This document shows positions 52,823-61,180 of a stretch of 64,000 nt of DNA, one piece after another (within the stretch, counting starts at the first letter, position 1; each line of letters starts with the position of its first letter). The notes beneath the pieces are model-generated. The model did not search any database and was not told where the DNA came from. It saw only the letters and a program-made list of their open reading frames with translations. A program made the position numbers and the translations under genes. Origin of the DNA: SCUD01 sp036824505 (lineage in GTDB: Bacteria; Pseudomonadota; Gammaproteobacteria; Steroidobacterales; Steroidobacteraceae). The stretch lies in contig DAITAA010000011.1 of assembly GCA_036824505.1 (NCBI GenBank), positions 1 through 64,000 of the forward strand. Direction: 5' to 3'.

Positions 52823-54141
52823 GCAGCCGGCCCGCGGCTCCGTCCGGCGGCGGCGGACCCTGGGCGGCGCTCCGGCCGTACCTCGAGAAAGAGTCGCTGG
52901 CTGCGTTCTTTGTCGGCGTCTCCTCCGGATTTCCTTACGCGATGATCGGCGCCACGCTGACCACGCGGCTCGCGCAGGAAGGCATCGACAAGCGGACCAT
53001 CACCGCGTTCACCTTCGCCTTCCTCGTTTACAACCTCAAAGTGTTCTGGGCGTGGATCGTTGACGGCGTGCGCATTCCGCTGCTCAATCGGCTCGGCCAA
53101 CGCGTGTCCTGGCTGCTACTGGCCGGCGCCGCGGTAATTGCGGCGGTAGTAAACCTCGCTCTTGTCGATCCGCATGCGAGCATCCAGGCCACGATTGTCG
53201 CGGCCGTGCTGGTCGGCGTCGCTGGCGCCACCTACGATATTGTCATCGACGCCTACCGCATCGAGACACTGAAGCCTTATCAGCTCGGCGTCGGCTCCGG
53301 CATGTCCCAGTACGGCTGGCGCATCGGTTCGGCGGCCGCGGGCGCGCTTGCCCTGGTCATCGCGGGGCGCAATGGCTGGGCCGCAGCCTATCTTGCCTGT
53401 GCGATATTCGCGCTGCCGGCGATGCTGACCGGGCTGATCGTCGGCGAGCCCGCGCGTCACGTCGTCACGACCAGGAAGCAGGGAGTTGCCGAGGTCTGGA
53501 ACTCCATCATCGGCCCCTTCGCGGAGTTCATGCGCCGCTCGGGCGCCTGGCTCGTGCTGCTTTTTGTCCTTGTCCACAAGATTGGCGATACGCTTGCGAA
53601 CCTGACATTCCGTCTGCTCTTCAATGACCTCGGATACACGAATGACGATATCGCCATTTACGATGTCGGTTTCGGCTTTTGGGCATACCTGATCGGCATC
53701 TTCCTGGGCGGCATCCTCTACACGAGGCTGGGCCTGAAACGATCCGTGCTGCTCGCGCTCGTGCTGATGTGCGTCTCGAATCTGGGCTTTGCGCTGCTGG
53801 CTGCCGTCGGGCACAGCAATCCAGGGCTGGCCGCCGCGATCGGCTTCGAGAATTTCGCAAGCGGCTTCGGCGGCGTTGTCGTGGTGGCGTACTTTTCGGC
53901 GCTCTGCAACCTGCAATTCACCGCTTCCCAATACGCGCTGATCTCCGCGGCGGCGAGCGTCCTCGGGCGCGCGCTGACTGGCACATTCGCGGGCGCCCTG
54001 ATCCAGGCGGTGGGCTACGTGAACTTCTATCTGCTGACGACGGTTCTGGCCTTGCCCGGCATCCTGCTTTTCTGGTTCATGATGCGCCGGGGTATGATCG
54101 ACCGCGCGCTCGGAACGGCGGGGCAAATCGGTGACCAATGA
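52819..54141 (+). CDS. AmpG-like MFS permease
   Basis: A 440-residue, 12-helix major facilitator protein of the AmpG branch (VGVSSGFPYAMIGATLTTRL, AGATYDIVIDAYRIE, GYTNDDIAIYDVGFGFW). AmpG imports anhydromuropeptides for peptidoglycan recycling. The start is a GTG at 52819 overlapping the ExoIII stop (GTGA). It overlaps marC by 4 nt. Confidence 0.88.
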   Translation: MSSRPAAPSGGGGPWAALRPYLEKESLAAFFVGVSSGFPYAMIGATLTTRLAQEGIDKRTITAFTFAFLVYNLKVFWAWIVDGVRIPLLNRLGQRVSWLLLAGAAVIAAVVNLALVDPHASIQATIVAAVLVGVAGATYDIVIDAYRIETLKPYQLGVGSGMSQYGWRIGSAAAGALALVIAGRNGWAAAYLACAIFALPAMLTGLIVGEPARHVVTTRKQGVAEVWNSIIGPFAEFMRRSGAWLVLLFVLVHKIGDTLANLTFRLLFNDLGYTNDDIAIYDVGFGFWAYLIGIFLGGILYTRLGLKRSVLLALVLMCVSNLGFALLAAVGHSNPGLAAAIGFENFASGFGGVVVVAYFSALCNLQFTASQYALISAAASVLGRALTGTFAGALIQAVGYVNFYLLTTVLALPGILLFWFMMRRGMIDRALGTAGQIGDQ

Positions 54142-54764
54142 CCGACGAACTGGTGAAATTCTTCGTGCTGTTTTTCGTGATCGTCGAGCCGATCTCGCTG
54201 GTACCGTTGTTTGCGGCCCTCACGGAGGGCGCGGACGAGGCATTCCGCAGACGCATGGCATTGAGGGCGGTGCTGGTTGCAGGCGGTGTGCTCGCTCTAT
54301 TCGCGATCGGCGGGGCCTGGTTCCTGCGCACGATGAATATCAGCATCGATGCATTCCGCATCGCCGGCGGCATCATGCTGTTCCTGATCGCGCTCGAGAT
54401 GGTGTTTGCGCGCGAGTCGGGCACGCGCGTGACGACCGAGGAGAAAAAGGAGAGCAGGAAGCGCGCGGACATCTCGGTATTCCCGCTGGCATTCCCGTTC
54501 ATTGCCGGGCCCGGTGCGATTGCAATCGTGCTGCTGACATTCGGCGCTTCGCGTGGTGACGTGCCGCTGTCGTTCGGGTTGTTCGGCGTCGTCGTGCTGG
54601 TGCTCGCGATCACGTACTTGCTGATGCGCCTGACACCGATCGTGATGACGGTCATGGGAGTGACCGGAGCCAATGTCGTCAACCGGCTGTCGGGCGTCGT
54701 GCTCGCGGCGCTGGCTGTCCAGTTCATCATCGACGGGCTGGGAGGCGCGTTCGAGAGCATCTAG
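54138..54764 (+). CDS. MarC-family membrane protein
   Basis: A 208-residue protein with six hydrophobic helices typical of MarC/UPF0056 (FFVIVEPISLVPLFAAL, FPLAFPFIAGPGAIAIVLL). The family was once linked to multiple antibiotic resistance, but its function is unknown. The ATG overlaps the permease stop by 4 nt. A charged cytoplasmic loop (EEKKESRKR) lies in the centre. Confidence 0.92.
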   Translation: MTDELVKFFVLFFVIVEPISLVPLFAALTEGADEAFRRRMALRAVLVAGGVLALFAIGGAWFLRTMNISIDAFRIAGGIMLFLIALEMVFARESGTRVTTEEKKESRKRADISVFPLAFPFIAGPGAIAIVLLTFGASRGDVPLSFGLFGVVVLVLAITYLLMRLTPIVMTVMGVTGANVVNRLSGVVLAALAVQFIIDGLGGAFESI

Positions 54765-54838
54765 CACGGCACGCACGCCGCGCAATTGCCGTGTAATATC
54801 TGCGTGCATCAATCGCCCGACTTTGGAACAGGTCGTTT

Positions 54839-56296
54839 ATGCAGTTTGCTTCGAACATGCTTCGCGGCCGCACCATTGCCGGGTTCCTGGTGCTGTTGCT
54901 GCCATTCGCTACGGTTGACTGCGCAGCCGCCGGGCGTGAGGCCGGCATTTCGCCCGATGGCGTCCCGCAACGCCTGGTGCTCGCTCTTGACGGCATTCCG
55001 TACGACGTATTCGTAGCCATCCAGGGGCAGGGCTATTTCACTGACTTTCACCCGGCGGCGCGGATGGTCTCCACCTTTCCATCGCTGTCGGACGTTTCCT
55101 TTGCCGCTATTGGCGGCAGTGAGCCGCCCGAGGGCTATCAGCAGATGCGCTACGACGCAGCGCAGAACAAGGTTGTGGGCAATACGATCGGTTCGCTTTC
55201 CAGTCGGGCTCATCCGGGCGTCGGAGAGGACTCCAGGAGTTACTCGAGCCTGCATCGCATCATTGGTTACATGGCGCCCTATCACGTGGCGCTGCGCGAA
55301 ATGCGGGAGATCGGCCGCGAGGTGCTGAGCAGTCCCAAGCAGACATTCGTCGCCTACCTCGAGACCAGCGATGCCCTGCTGCATGTCGAGGGCCGGCGAG
55401 CAGCGGAGAAATTCCTGATCAAGCTTGATGCGTTCCTGCAGAACCTGCAGGCCGATGTGCGCGCGCGGACAGGCCGCGGCCTGTTCGTCGATATCGTCTC
55501 CGACCATGGCTCGACAATGGTCAAGGGCCGGATCGTGCCGGTCGAGCGGTTGCTCCGGCGTTGCGGCTACCATCGCCGCGGCCGGATTACGAATCCGAAC
55601 GACGTGGCGTACTCGCTGGCCGGCATCATCGGTTCGGTTGCAATTGGCACTTCCGGAGAGCAGGCCGAGGAGGCCGCAAGTTGTCTTGCTGTCGCCGATG
55701 GCGTGGACCTCGTCGCGGTCGATCGGGGAGACGCGGTCGGCGTCCTCACCGCCGATGGGATGGCAGAAGTGCGGTTGGCTGGCACTTCCCCCGAGACATA
55801 CGAATACCGGGTACTGCGAGGCGATCCGCTTGGGCTGCTTGGGATGACGGCTGTCACGGAGCGCAGATTCGATGAATCTTCGCTCTTCATCCAGACACTC
55901 GATGCGCAGCGGCCAGATCCATTACGTCGGCTGTGGTGGGCCTTTCATGGTGACGTCAAGGAGCCCAGTCCCGTTCTCGTGTCGCTGGCCGACGGCTATG
56001 AAGCCGGCAACACCAAGCTGTTCGCCCTCGCCAGGATGCGCGGCCGCGTTGGCACCCATGGGTCGATGACGCGACTGGCCACCTTGGGTGTCTTTGCGTC
56101 GAACTGGCGTGCTGTTGATGACGTTGATTCGCACGGGGCGAACGACGCGCTGTTCGGTGCCGCAACCGTGACCGCAATGCGCCGTGCGCACAGTGAGCGG
56201 TTGGCCCGCATGGACCACTCAGCGACAGGCGGCACCCAAGCAACGGGGCAGGTTGCAACTTCGGCGCCGGTCGTGCGGAATTCGTTGCTGCAATAG
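54839..56296 (+). CDS. Exported alkaline-phosphatase-superfamily hydrolase
   Basis: A 485-residue protein with an N-terminal hydrophobic signal (residues 12-31). Elements of the alkaline phosphatase fold are present: metal Asp51 in LALDGIPYDVF, nucleophile region TFPSLSDVSF (Ser82 or Ser84, where Thr is more common), ETSDALLHV, VSDHGS and GTHGSM. It therefore keeps a plausible two-metal site. Substrate unknown; phosphodiesters or sulfate esters are possible. Residues 430-485 look disordered. Confidence 0.75.
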   Translation: MQFASNMLRGRTIAGFLVLLLPFATVDCAAAGREAGISPDGVPQRLVLALDGIPYDVFVAIQGQGYFTDFHPAARMVSTFPSLSDVSFAAIGGSEPPEGYQQMRYDAAQNKVVGNTIGSLSSRAHPGVGEDSRSYSSLHRIIGYMAPYHVALREMREIGREVLSSPKQTFVAYLETSDALLHVEGRRAAEKFLIKLDAFLQNLQADVRARTGRGLFVDIVSDHGSTMVKGRIVPVERLLRRCGYHRRGRITNPNDVAYSLAGIIGSVAIGTSGEQAEEAASCLAVADGVDLVAVDRGDAVGVLTADGMAEVRLAGTSPETYEYRVLRGDPLGLLGMTAVTERRFDESSLFIQTLDAQRPDPLRRLWWAFHGDVKEPSPVLVSLADGYEAGNTKLFALARMRGRVGTHGSMTRLATLGVFASNWRAVDDVDSHGANDALFGAATVTAMRRAHSERLARMDHSATGGTQATGQVATSAPVVRNSLLQ

Positions 56297-56308
56297 ATTC
56301 GCCGCATC

Positions 56309-56479
56309 TCACCGCCCGCCGCCCCGGCGTTTCTGCACTGCCTGGCGCAGCAGGTATTCGATCTGGCCATTGATGCTGCGCAGTTCGTCTGCCGCCCACT
56401 TTTCGAGCTCCTTCCAAAGACCCGCGTCAATCCGCAGCAAGAGCGACTTGCGCGCGTCTTCTGAACGATGGGGCGCCAT
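56309..56479 (-). CDS. Arc-type ribbon-helix-helix protein
   Basis: A 56-residue RHH DNA-binding protein: KSLLLRIDAGLWKELEKWAA is the strand and first helix, and SINGQIEYLLRQAVQ the second helix with the SxNxxIExLL pattern of Arc. It lies 14 nt downstream of the SPFH gene on the same strand, and probably shares its transcript. No toxin gene is adjacent. It may regulate the SPFH gene (inference). Confidence 0.82.
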   Translation of the reverse strand: MAPHRSEDARKSLLLRIDAGLWKELEKWAADELRSINGQIEYLLRQAVQKRRGGGR

Positions 56480-56493
56480 CCTGCGCGCATCCT

Positions 56494-57516
56494 TCAATTG
56501 TACAGGGTGCCGGCGTTCACGATCGGATGCACCTCGGACTCGCTGCACAGCACCACCATCAGGTTGCTGACCATCGCTGCCCGGCGCTCGTCGTCAAGTA
56601 CCACGACCTTCTTTTCCGCCAATTCCGTCAGCGCCATCTCGACCATGCTGACGGCGCCGTGGACGATCTTCTGGCGCGCGGCGATCACCGCCTCCGCCTG
56701 CTGCCGGCGCAGCATCGCCTGCGCGATCTCCGGTGCATAGGCGAGGTGGGTGAGCCGCGCTTCCTCCACCACGACGCCGGCCTTTGCAAGCCGTTCGTGC
56801 AGCTCGCCGCGCAGGGCCTTCGATACCTCGTCGACGTGACTGCGCAGCGTGATCTCGTCGTCCTCGCCCTGGTCGTAGGCATAGTGACTGGCGATGTGGC
56901 GGAGTGCCGACTCGCTCTGTGTCTCCACATAATTCTCATAGTCATCGACATCGAACATCGCCTGCGCGGTGTCCTGCACCCGCCAGATAACGACGGCGGC
57001 GATCTCGATCGGATTGCCGCGCTTGTCGTTCACCTTGAGCTGTCCGCCGTTCAGCGTGCGTGCGCGCAGCGAGATCTTGTTGCGGGTGAGGCCCTTGCGC
57101 CCGGTCGCTGCGGCCGCCACTTTCGCCTGGTAGGACGCTCCCTTCGCGTGCCCCTCCGTCACCGAGGTGGCTGCCGCCGCGCCGCTCTTTCCGTTCGAGT
57201 AGAAAGGATTCCCCCAGTGGAACCCGCTCTCGCGCACGGTTCCCCGGTAGTCGCCAAACAGCAGGAGCACGCGTCCCTCATTTGGCTGAAGGGTGAAGAA
57301 TCCGCAGAGGAAAATGATCCACGTGGGAATCCCCAGCAAGCCAACCAGGAGTGGCAGCAGCAGCGGGTGCCCGACGGAGGGGACCCCTTCCGTGAAGGAG
57401 AAGATCAGCACGTAAATGTCGCCGACGAGGAGCAGTAGCGCCAACAGCAGGAAGACCCAGCCATTCTGGACCCTTGTGGTCTGCTCGCGGTTGACGGTGG
57501 TGGTGTTGCTCTTCAT
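56494..57516 (-). CDS. SPFH/Band 7 membrane protein
   Basis: A 340-residue SPFH-domain protein with two N-terminal membrane helices (about 19-42 and 51-75), the SPFH domain (QPNEGRVLLLFGDYRGTV to AMFDVDDYENYVETQSE SALRHI region) and a coiled-coil tail (QAMLRRQQAEAVIAARQKIV). Such proteins form oligomeric membrane microdomains and often recruit proteases. The ATG at 57516 lies 3 nt from the assembly gap, so its ribosome site and promoter are missing. Confidence 0.9.
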   Translation of the reverse strand: MKSNTTTVNREQTTRVQNGWVFLLLALLLLVGDIYVLIFSFTEGVPSVGHPLLLPLLVGLLGIPTWIIFLCGFFTLQPNEGRVLLLFGDYRGTVRESGFHWGNPFYSNGKSGAAAATSVTEGHAKGASYQAKVAAAATGRKGLTRNKISLRARTLNGGQLKVNDKRGNPIEIAAVVIWRVQDTAQAMFDVDDYENYVETQSESALRHIASHYAYDQGEDDEITLRSHVDEVSKALRGELHERLAKAGVVVEEARLTHLAYAPEIAQAMLRRQQAEAVIAARQKIVHGAVSMVEMALTELAEKKVVVLDDERRAAMVSNLMVVLCSESEVHPIVNAGTLYN

Positions 57517-57519
57517 GGC

Positions 57520-57619
57520 NNNNNNNNNNNNNNNNNNNNNNNNNNNNNNNNNNNNNNNNNNNNNNNNNNNNNNNNNNNNNNNNNNNNNNNNNNNNNNNNN
57601 NNNNNNNNNNNNNNNNNNN
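57520..57619. other. Assembly gap of 100 N
   Basis: Exactly 100 unknown bases, the conventional placeholder for a scaffold join of unknown size. It removes the 3' end of trmB and the upstream region of the SPFH gene. A reading frame drawn through it joins two unrelated proteins and is an artefact. Confidence 0.99.
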
Positions 57620-58317
57620 TCGTGGCCGAGGCGCCGGCCGCGCCGCTCGAAGCGTGTCGAAAGGGGACGCGCCCCTTTTCCTTGAAGAAAAAGGGGCGCG
57701 TCCCCTTTTTCCGAGCGCCCCTGCGCCGCGGCGTTGACGAGTCGCGGCTCGGCATTCAGCACGTCGAGCATCTGCAGGGCATACGGTTCCCAGTCGGTCG
57801 CCACGTGAAATGTGCCGCCGGGTTTCAGGCGATCAGCGACAAGCGCAGCAAATGGCGGTTGCATGATGCGACGCTTGTGGTGACGCTTCTTGGGCCAGGG
57901 ATCCGGGAAGTACAGCCGTATTTCGTCCAGCGATCCGGGTGACAACTGATGCGCGAGCACTTCGACAGCATCGTGTGCAATCAAGCGGATGTTGGTGAGA
58001 CCGCCTGCCTCGATCGCGAGCAGGCAATGGCCGATACCGGGCGGATGGACTTCGATGCCCAGGAAGTCCGTATCCGGGCGCGTGCGGGCGAGTTCCACGA
58101 GCGTCGCGCCATTGCCAAAGCCGATTTCCATCACGCGCGGCCCGCGGCGACCAAACGCAACGTCCAGGTCGAGCGGAGCGGGCGTGTATGGCAGGCCCCA
58201 CCTCGGCAACAACTCATCGAGGGCGCGCCGCTGCGCGCGCGTGATCCGGCCGCCGCGAAGGACATAACTCCTGATCGGCTGCCGCGAACGATCGCTGCGC
58301 GGATCGCTCATGGTCAT
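57620..58317 (-). CDS. trmB: tRNA (guanine46-N7)-methyltransferase, 3' end in gap
   Basis: SAM-dependent enzyme that methylates G46 of tRNAs. The SAM site MEIGFGNGATLVELA and the signature LYFPDPWPKKRHHKRRI are intact. The tail reaches FERRGRRLGH and then enters the gap, so the usual last residues (GVWDL-type) are missing. Just before, a palindromic repeat encodes EKGDAPLFLQGKGA, about 8 residues more than expected in this loop. ATG 58317 overlaps the preceding gene by 4 nt; 58311 is an alternative. Confidence 0.93.
57660..57708. repeat. REP-like perfect inverted repeat inside trmB
   Basis: Arms at 57660-57679 and 57689-57708 pair over 20 bp with a 9-nt loop; the core is GGGGACGCGCCCC and its reverse complement, bordered by A and T runs. 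It reads through in frame in trmB. The form resembles dispersed palindromic repeats of high-GC proteobacteria. It lies 41 bp from the assembly gap. Confidence 0.8.
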
Positions 58318-59453
58318 ATGCCTTTCGCGATCAGGTCGGCAGTCAGCCCTGCAACATCGCGGCAGCCGTTCAGCGCAAGCGTCCTGTCGAATTCATCGGC
58401 CAGGATCTCGATTGCGCGCGCCACGCCGGCCGCGCCGCCTGCAGCCAGGCCATAGACCGGGGCGCGGCCCAGCAGCACGCCTTCCGCGCCGAGCGCGACC
58501 GCTTTCGCGATGTCACTGCCGCGGCGAACTCCGCCATCGATCAGGATCGATATGCGTTTGCCAACCGCGCGCACGACTTCGGGGAGTGCTTCGATTCCGC
58601 TGATCGCACAATCGAGTTGCCGTCCACCGTGATTCGACAAGACGATGCCGTCCACGCCCACGCCAGCAGCGCGCTCGGCATCATCGGCGCGCAACAGGCC
58701 TTTCAGCATCAACTTGTTTGGCCACAGATCCCGGAAGTGTTTCATGTCGTCCCAGCGGAATGACGGATCGAACATGCCGTGGCCGACGAAGTTATTGACG
58801 TTCTGGCCCGGCGCCAGCTCGCGCTCCACATTGACGAATCGCGGCCGGTGCGTGGCAATCGTCGCGAGCCAGCGCGGGTGCATCAGCATGTCGAGCTTCG
58901 TGGCGAGGGTGAATTGCTGCCTTGGCAGCAGGCCCGTGCGCCAGTCGCGCTCGCGCTTGCCGGCAACGGGAAAATCGCTGGTCAGCATCAGTCCCTCGAA
59001 TCCCGCATCCAGCGCGCGCCTTATCAACGCGTCGGTGATACGGCGTTCCGAGAATACGTAGGCCTGCAGCCACAACCGCCCGGGAGCTTCGCGCGCAACA
59101 TCCTCGACGAAGCTCATCGAAACCGTCGACATCGCGAACGGGACGCCGGCGCGCGACGCCGCCCGCGCAAGTTCCATGTCGCCGTCGCGCCAGGACAGGC
59201 CGTTCAACCCGGTCGGGCCGACCACGACCGGCAACGCCGATCGCTTGCCGAGCAGCTGCGTGGAGAGGTCGCGTGTCGAAACATCGACCAGCGTGCGCGG
59301 CCGGAAATGCAGCCTGCCGAACGCTTCACGGTTTCCAGTCAGGGTAATCTCATCCTCCGCGCCGCCATCTACGTAGGCGAAAACAAAGCGCGGCAGCCTG
59401 CGTCGCGCGATGCTGCGCAGGTCTTCAATATTGACCGCATCCCGGTAGTTCAT
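58314..59453 (-). CDS. FMN-dependent alpha-hydroxy-acid dehydrogenase
   Basis: A 379-residue member of the lactate/mandelate dehydrogenase family. FAYVDGGAEDE has the conserved active-site tyrosine, GPTGLNGL the FMN loop, SNHGGRQLD the catalytic histidine and arginine, and DGGVRRGSDIAKA the phosphate site. In the usual DxPxxGxRxRDxRNG segment it reads SDFPVAGKRERDWRTG. Lactate, mandelate or another hydroxy acid may be the substrate. It abuts the flavoprotein upstream with no spacing and overlaps trmB. Confidence 0.9.
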   Translation of the reverse strand: MNYRDAVNIEDLRSIARRRLPRFVFAYVDGGAEDEITLTGNREAFGRLHFRPRTLVDVSTRDLSTQLLGKRSALPVVVGPTGLNGLSWRDGDMELARAASRAGVPFAMSTVSMSFVEDVAREAPGRLWLQAYVFSERRITDALIRRALDAGFEGLMLTSDFPVAGKRERDWRTGLLPRQQFTLATKLDMLMHPRWLATIATHRPRFVNVERELAPGQNVNNFVGHGMFDPSFRWDDMKHFRDLWPNKLMLKGLLRADDAERAAGVGVDGIVLSNHGGRQLDCAISGIEALPEVVRAVGKRISILIDGGVRRGSDIAKAVALGAEGVLLGRAPVYGLAAGGAAGVARAIEILADEFDRTLALNGCRDVAGLTADLIAKGI

Positions 59454-61058
59454 TCAGGACGTCCGGCCGGCAATCCGGCCCGAGAACATACAGCCGCCGA
59501 GAAATGTTCCCTCGAGGCCGCGCTTGCCATTCATCCCGCCGCCGCCGAATCCGGCCGCCTCGCCGATCGCGAACAGTCCATCAACCGGCCGGCCTGCCCG
59601 ATCGAGCACGCGGCTTTCGAGGTCGGTCTGGATACCGCCCATGCTCTTGCGGCTGATGATGTACTCGCGGATCGCCATCAGCGGCCGCGCGCCCGGATCG
59701 AGGATCTTCTGGAACTTGCAGGTTCGCAGCCGGTCGCCCCGCCACTTGCGCGCGAACGCGATGCGTCGCAGCTGTTCGTCATTGTGAAAGCGCGGGCCGC
59801 GATCGATTGCGGCATCGTAGCGCCTGGCGGCCGTATCGACGGTTGCAAGATCGACGACATCATCGCCATTCAATGCATTCATGCGTTCGACCAGCTCGGG
59901 CAGCGTGTCTGCAAGAACGATGTCCTCGCTGTTGCGCGTCAGCTCCTCGTAGAGCCAGCGATTGCCGAACAGCAGATCGCGCAGGACCGCGAGCCGCCGG
60001 CGCTCCCTGAACGCCGGATTGAATTCCGCACCCGACACGGCAAGTTCCTTCAGGGCGATCTTCCGGTTCAGCAGCTGCCAGCTGTAGCCGCCGGGTTGCC
60101 TGCAAATCTGCGCAACGAGGTCGTGCGTGTCGTAACCCGCCACCAGCGGCATCGGGCCGATGCGCTCGCCCCGCGCGTTGAGCCAGAGCGCGGATTTCGG
60201 CGGCAGCAGCGACAGCCCGTGATCCGGCTTGCGCGGCCGCCAATGCCGGATACCGGCGGCGTAATTCCATTGCCAGTCGAGGTGCGTAATGCGAGCGCCC
60301 GCGGCGGCAGCCGCGACATGCAGCGTTCCGTCGGCAAAGCGGTGCGAGCCGTTCAGGATCACGGCGGGCGCCTCGCCCCAATCGGCGTGCCAGTTCTGCC
60401 GCACGCGCTCGAGATCGCCATTGATTCCGCCCGCGGCAATGACGACGGATTCAGCCGTGACCTCGAAGGGCGCGTTGTCCGGCTCGATCACCCCATTCAG
60501 GCCGGCGACGCGGCCGCCGCTGGTCACCAGTGAATCAACGCGATGGCAGAAGCGGAATTCAAGCAGCTCGCGCCGCGGATGGTTCAGCAGCCGGCTCTTC
60601 AGCGTTTCAACCAGCGCCTGGCCGGTTCCCCAGACCAAATGAAATCGCGGAACCGAGTTTCCCGGCTGGTACAGGCCTCTTTCGACCCACATCGGCAAGG
60701 GCATGAACTCGACACCGAGCCCGGTGAGCCAGTTGTAAACGTCAGGAATGCAGCGTTCAACATAAGCGCGGGCCCAGGCGCGCGGCCAATGGTGCCCGGG
60801 GCCCAGTTCGCCCCAGGCAAGCCAGTCCTGCAGACCCAGCTCGACGCTATCGCGGATCCGGTAGCGCTTCTGCAGCGGCGTACCGGCGAACCACAATCCC
60901 CCGAACGACTCCCGGGCGAGGCCGCCCAGATTCGCCTCGGCATCGCGGTCAACGAGCAGCACGCGCCGGCCGCGGTCGAGGGCCTCGAGTGCGGCGGTGA
61001 TGCCAGCGATGCCTGCGCCCGCAATCGCTATGTCGGTGGCATGTCGGGTAGGCGGCAT
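59454..61058 (-). CDS. FAD-binding dehydrogenase (ketosteroid dehydrogenase-like)
   Basis: A 534-residue flavoprotein of the fumarate reductase/KstD group. The N-terminal dinucleotide-binding motif is IAGAGIAGITAALEALDRG; VIAAGGINGD and the C-terminal GLFAIGEAAGFGGGGMNGKR are the other FAD contacts. I recall such proteins as FAD-binding dehydrogenases of unknown substrate. ATG 61058 begins at the first residues similar to the family. The next gene starts at the base after its stop, so the pair is one transcript. Confidence 0.86.
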   Translation of the reverse strand: MPPTRHATDIAIAGAGIAGITAALEALDRGRRVLLVDRDAEANLGGLARESFGGLWFAGTPLQKRYRIRDSVELGLQDWLAWGELGPGHHWPRAWARAYVERCIPDVYNWLTGLGVEFMPLPMWVERGLYQPGNSVPRFHLVWGTGQALVETLKSRLLNHPRRELLEFRFCHRVDSLVTSGGRVAGLNGVIEPDNAPFEVTAESVVIAAGGINGDLERVRQNWHADWGEAPAVILNGSHRFADGTLHVAAAAAGARITHLDWQWNYAAGIRHWRPRKPDHGLSLLPPKSALWLNARGERIGPMPLVAGYDTHDLVAQICRQPGGYSWQLLNRKIALKELAVSGAEFNPAFRERRRLAVLRDLLFGNRWLYEELTRNSEDIVLADTLPELVERMNALNGDDVVDLATVDTAARRYDAAIDRGPRFHNDEQLRRIAFARKWRGDRLRTCKFQKILDPGARPLMAIREYIISRKSMGGIQTDLESRVLDRAGRPVDGLFAIGEAAGFGGGGMNGKRGLEGTFLGGCMFSGRIAGRTS

Positions 61059-61180
61059 GCCCGTGAATGTACACGCGGGCGAGCGGCAGAGTATATTTGC
61101 TGCCGCGGCGGGCCCCCAGGCACCCGTGAGCGAGCGCCGCGCCCAGGGACTAGTATCCGGATCCGCCCATCGGAGGGCAC

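Noticed and set aside
56309..56479. Toxin-antitoxin module
   Set aside because: The RHH protein has no small toxin-like neighbour; the adjacent gene is an SPFH protein.
56494..58317. One continuous 607-codon frame joining the SPFH and trmB sequences
   Set aside because: It crosses 100 N; the two halves are complete or near-complete proteins of unrelated families, with the SPFH start at 57516 before the gap.
58779..60533. Long plus-strand frame (584 codons) opposite the two flavoenzymes
   Set aside because: It lies antisense to genes with clear catalytic motifs and has no recognisable domains; high GC content creates such shadows.
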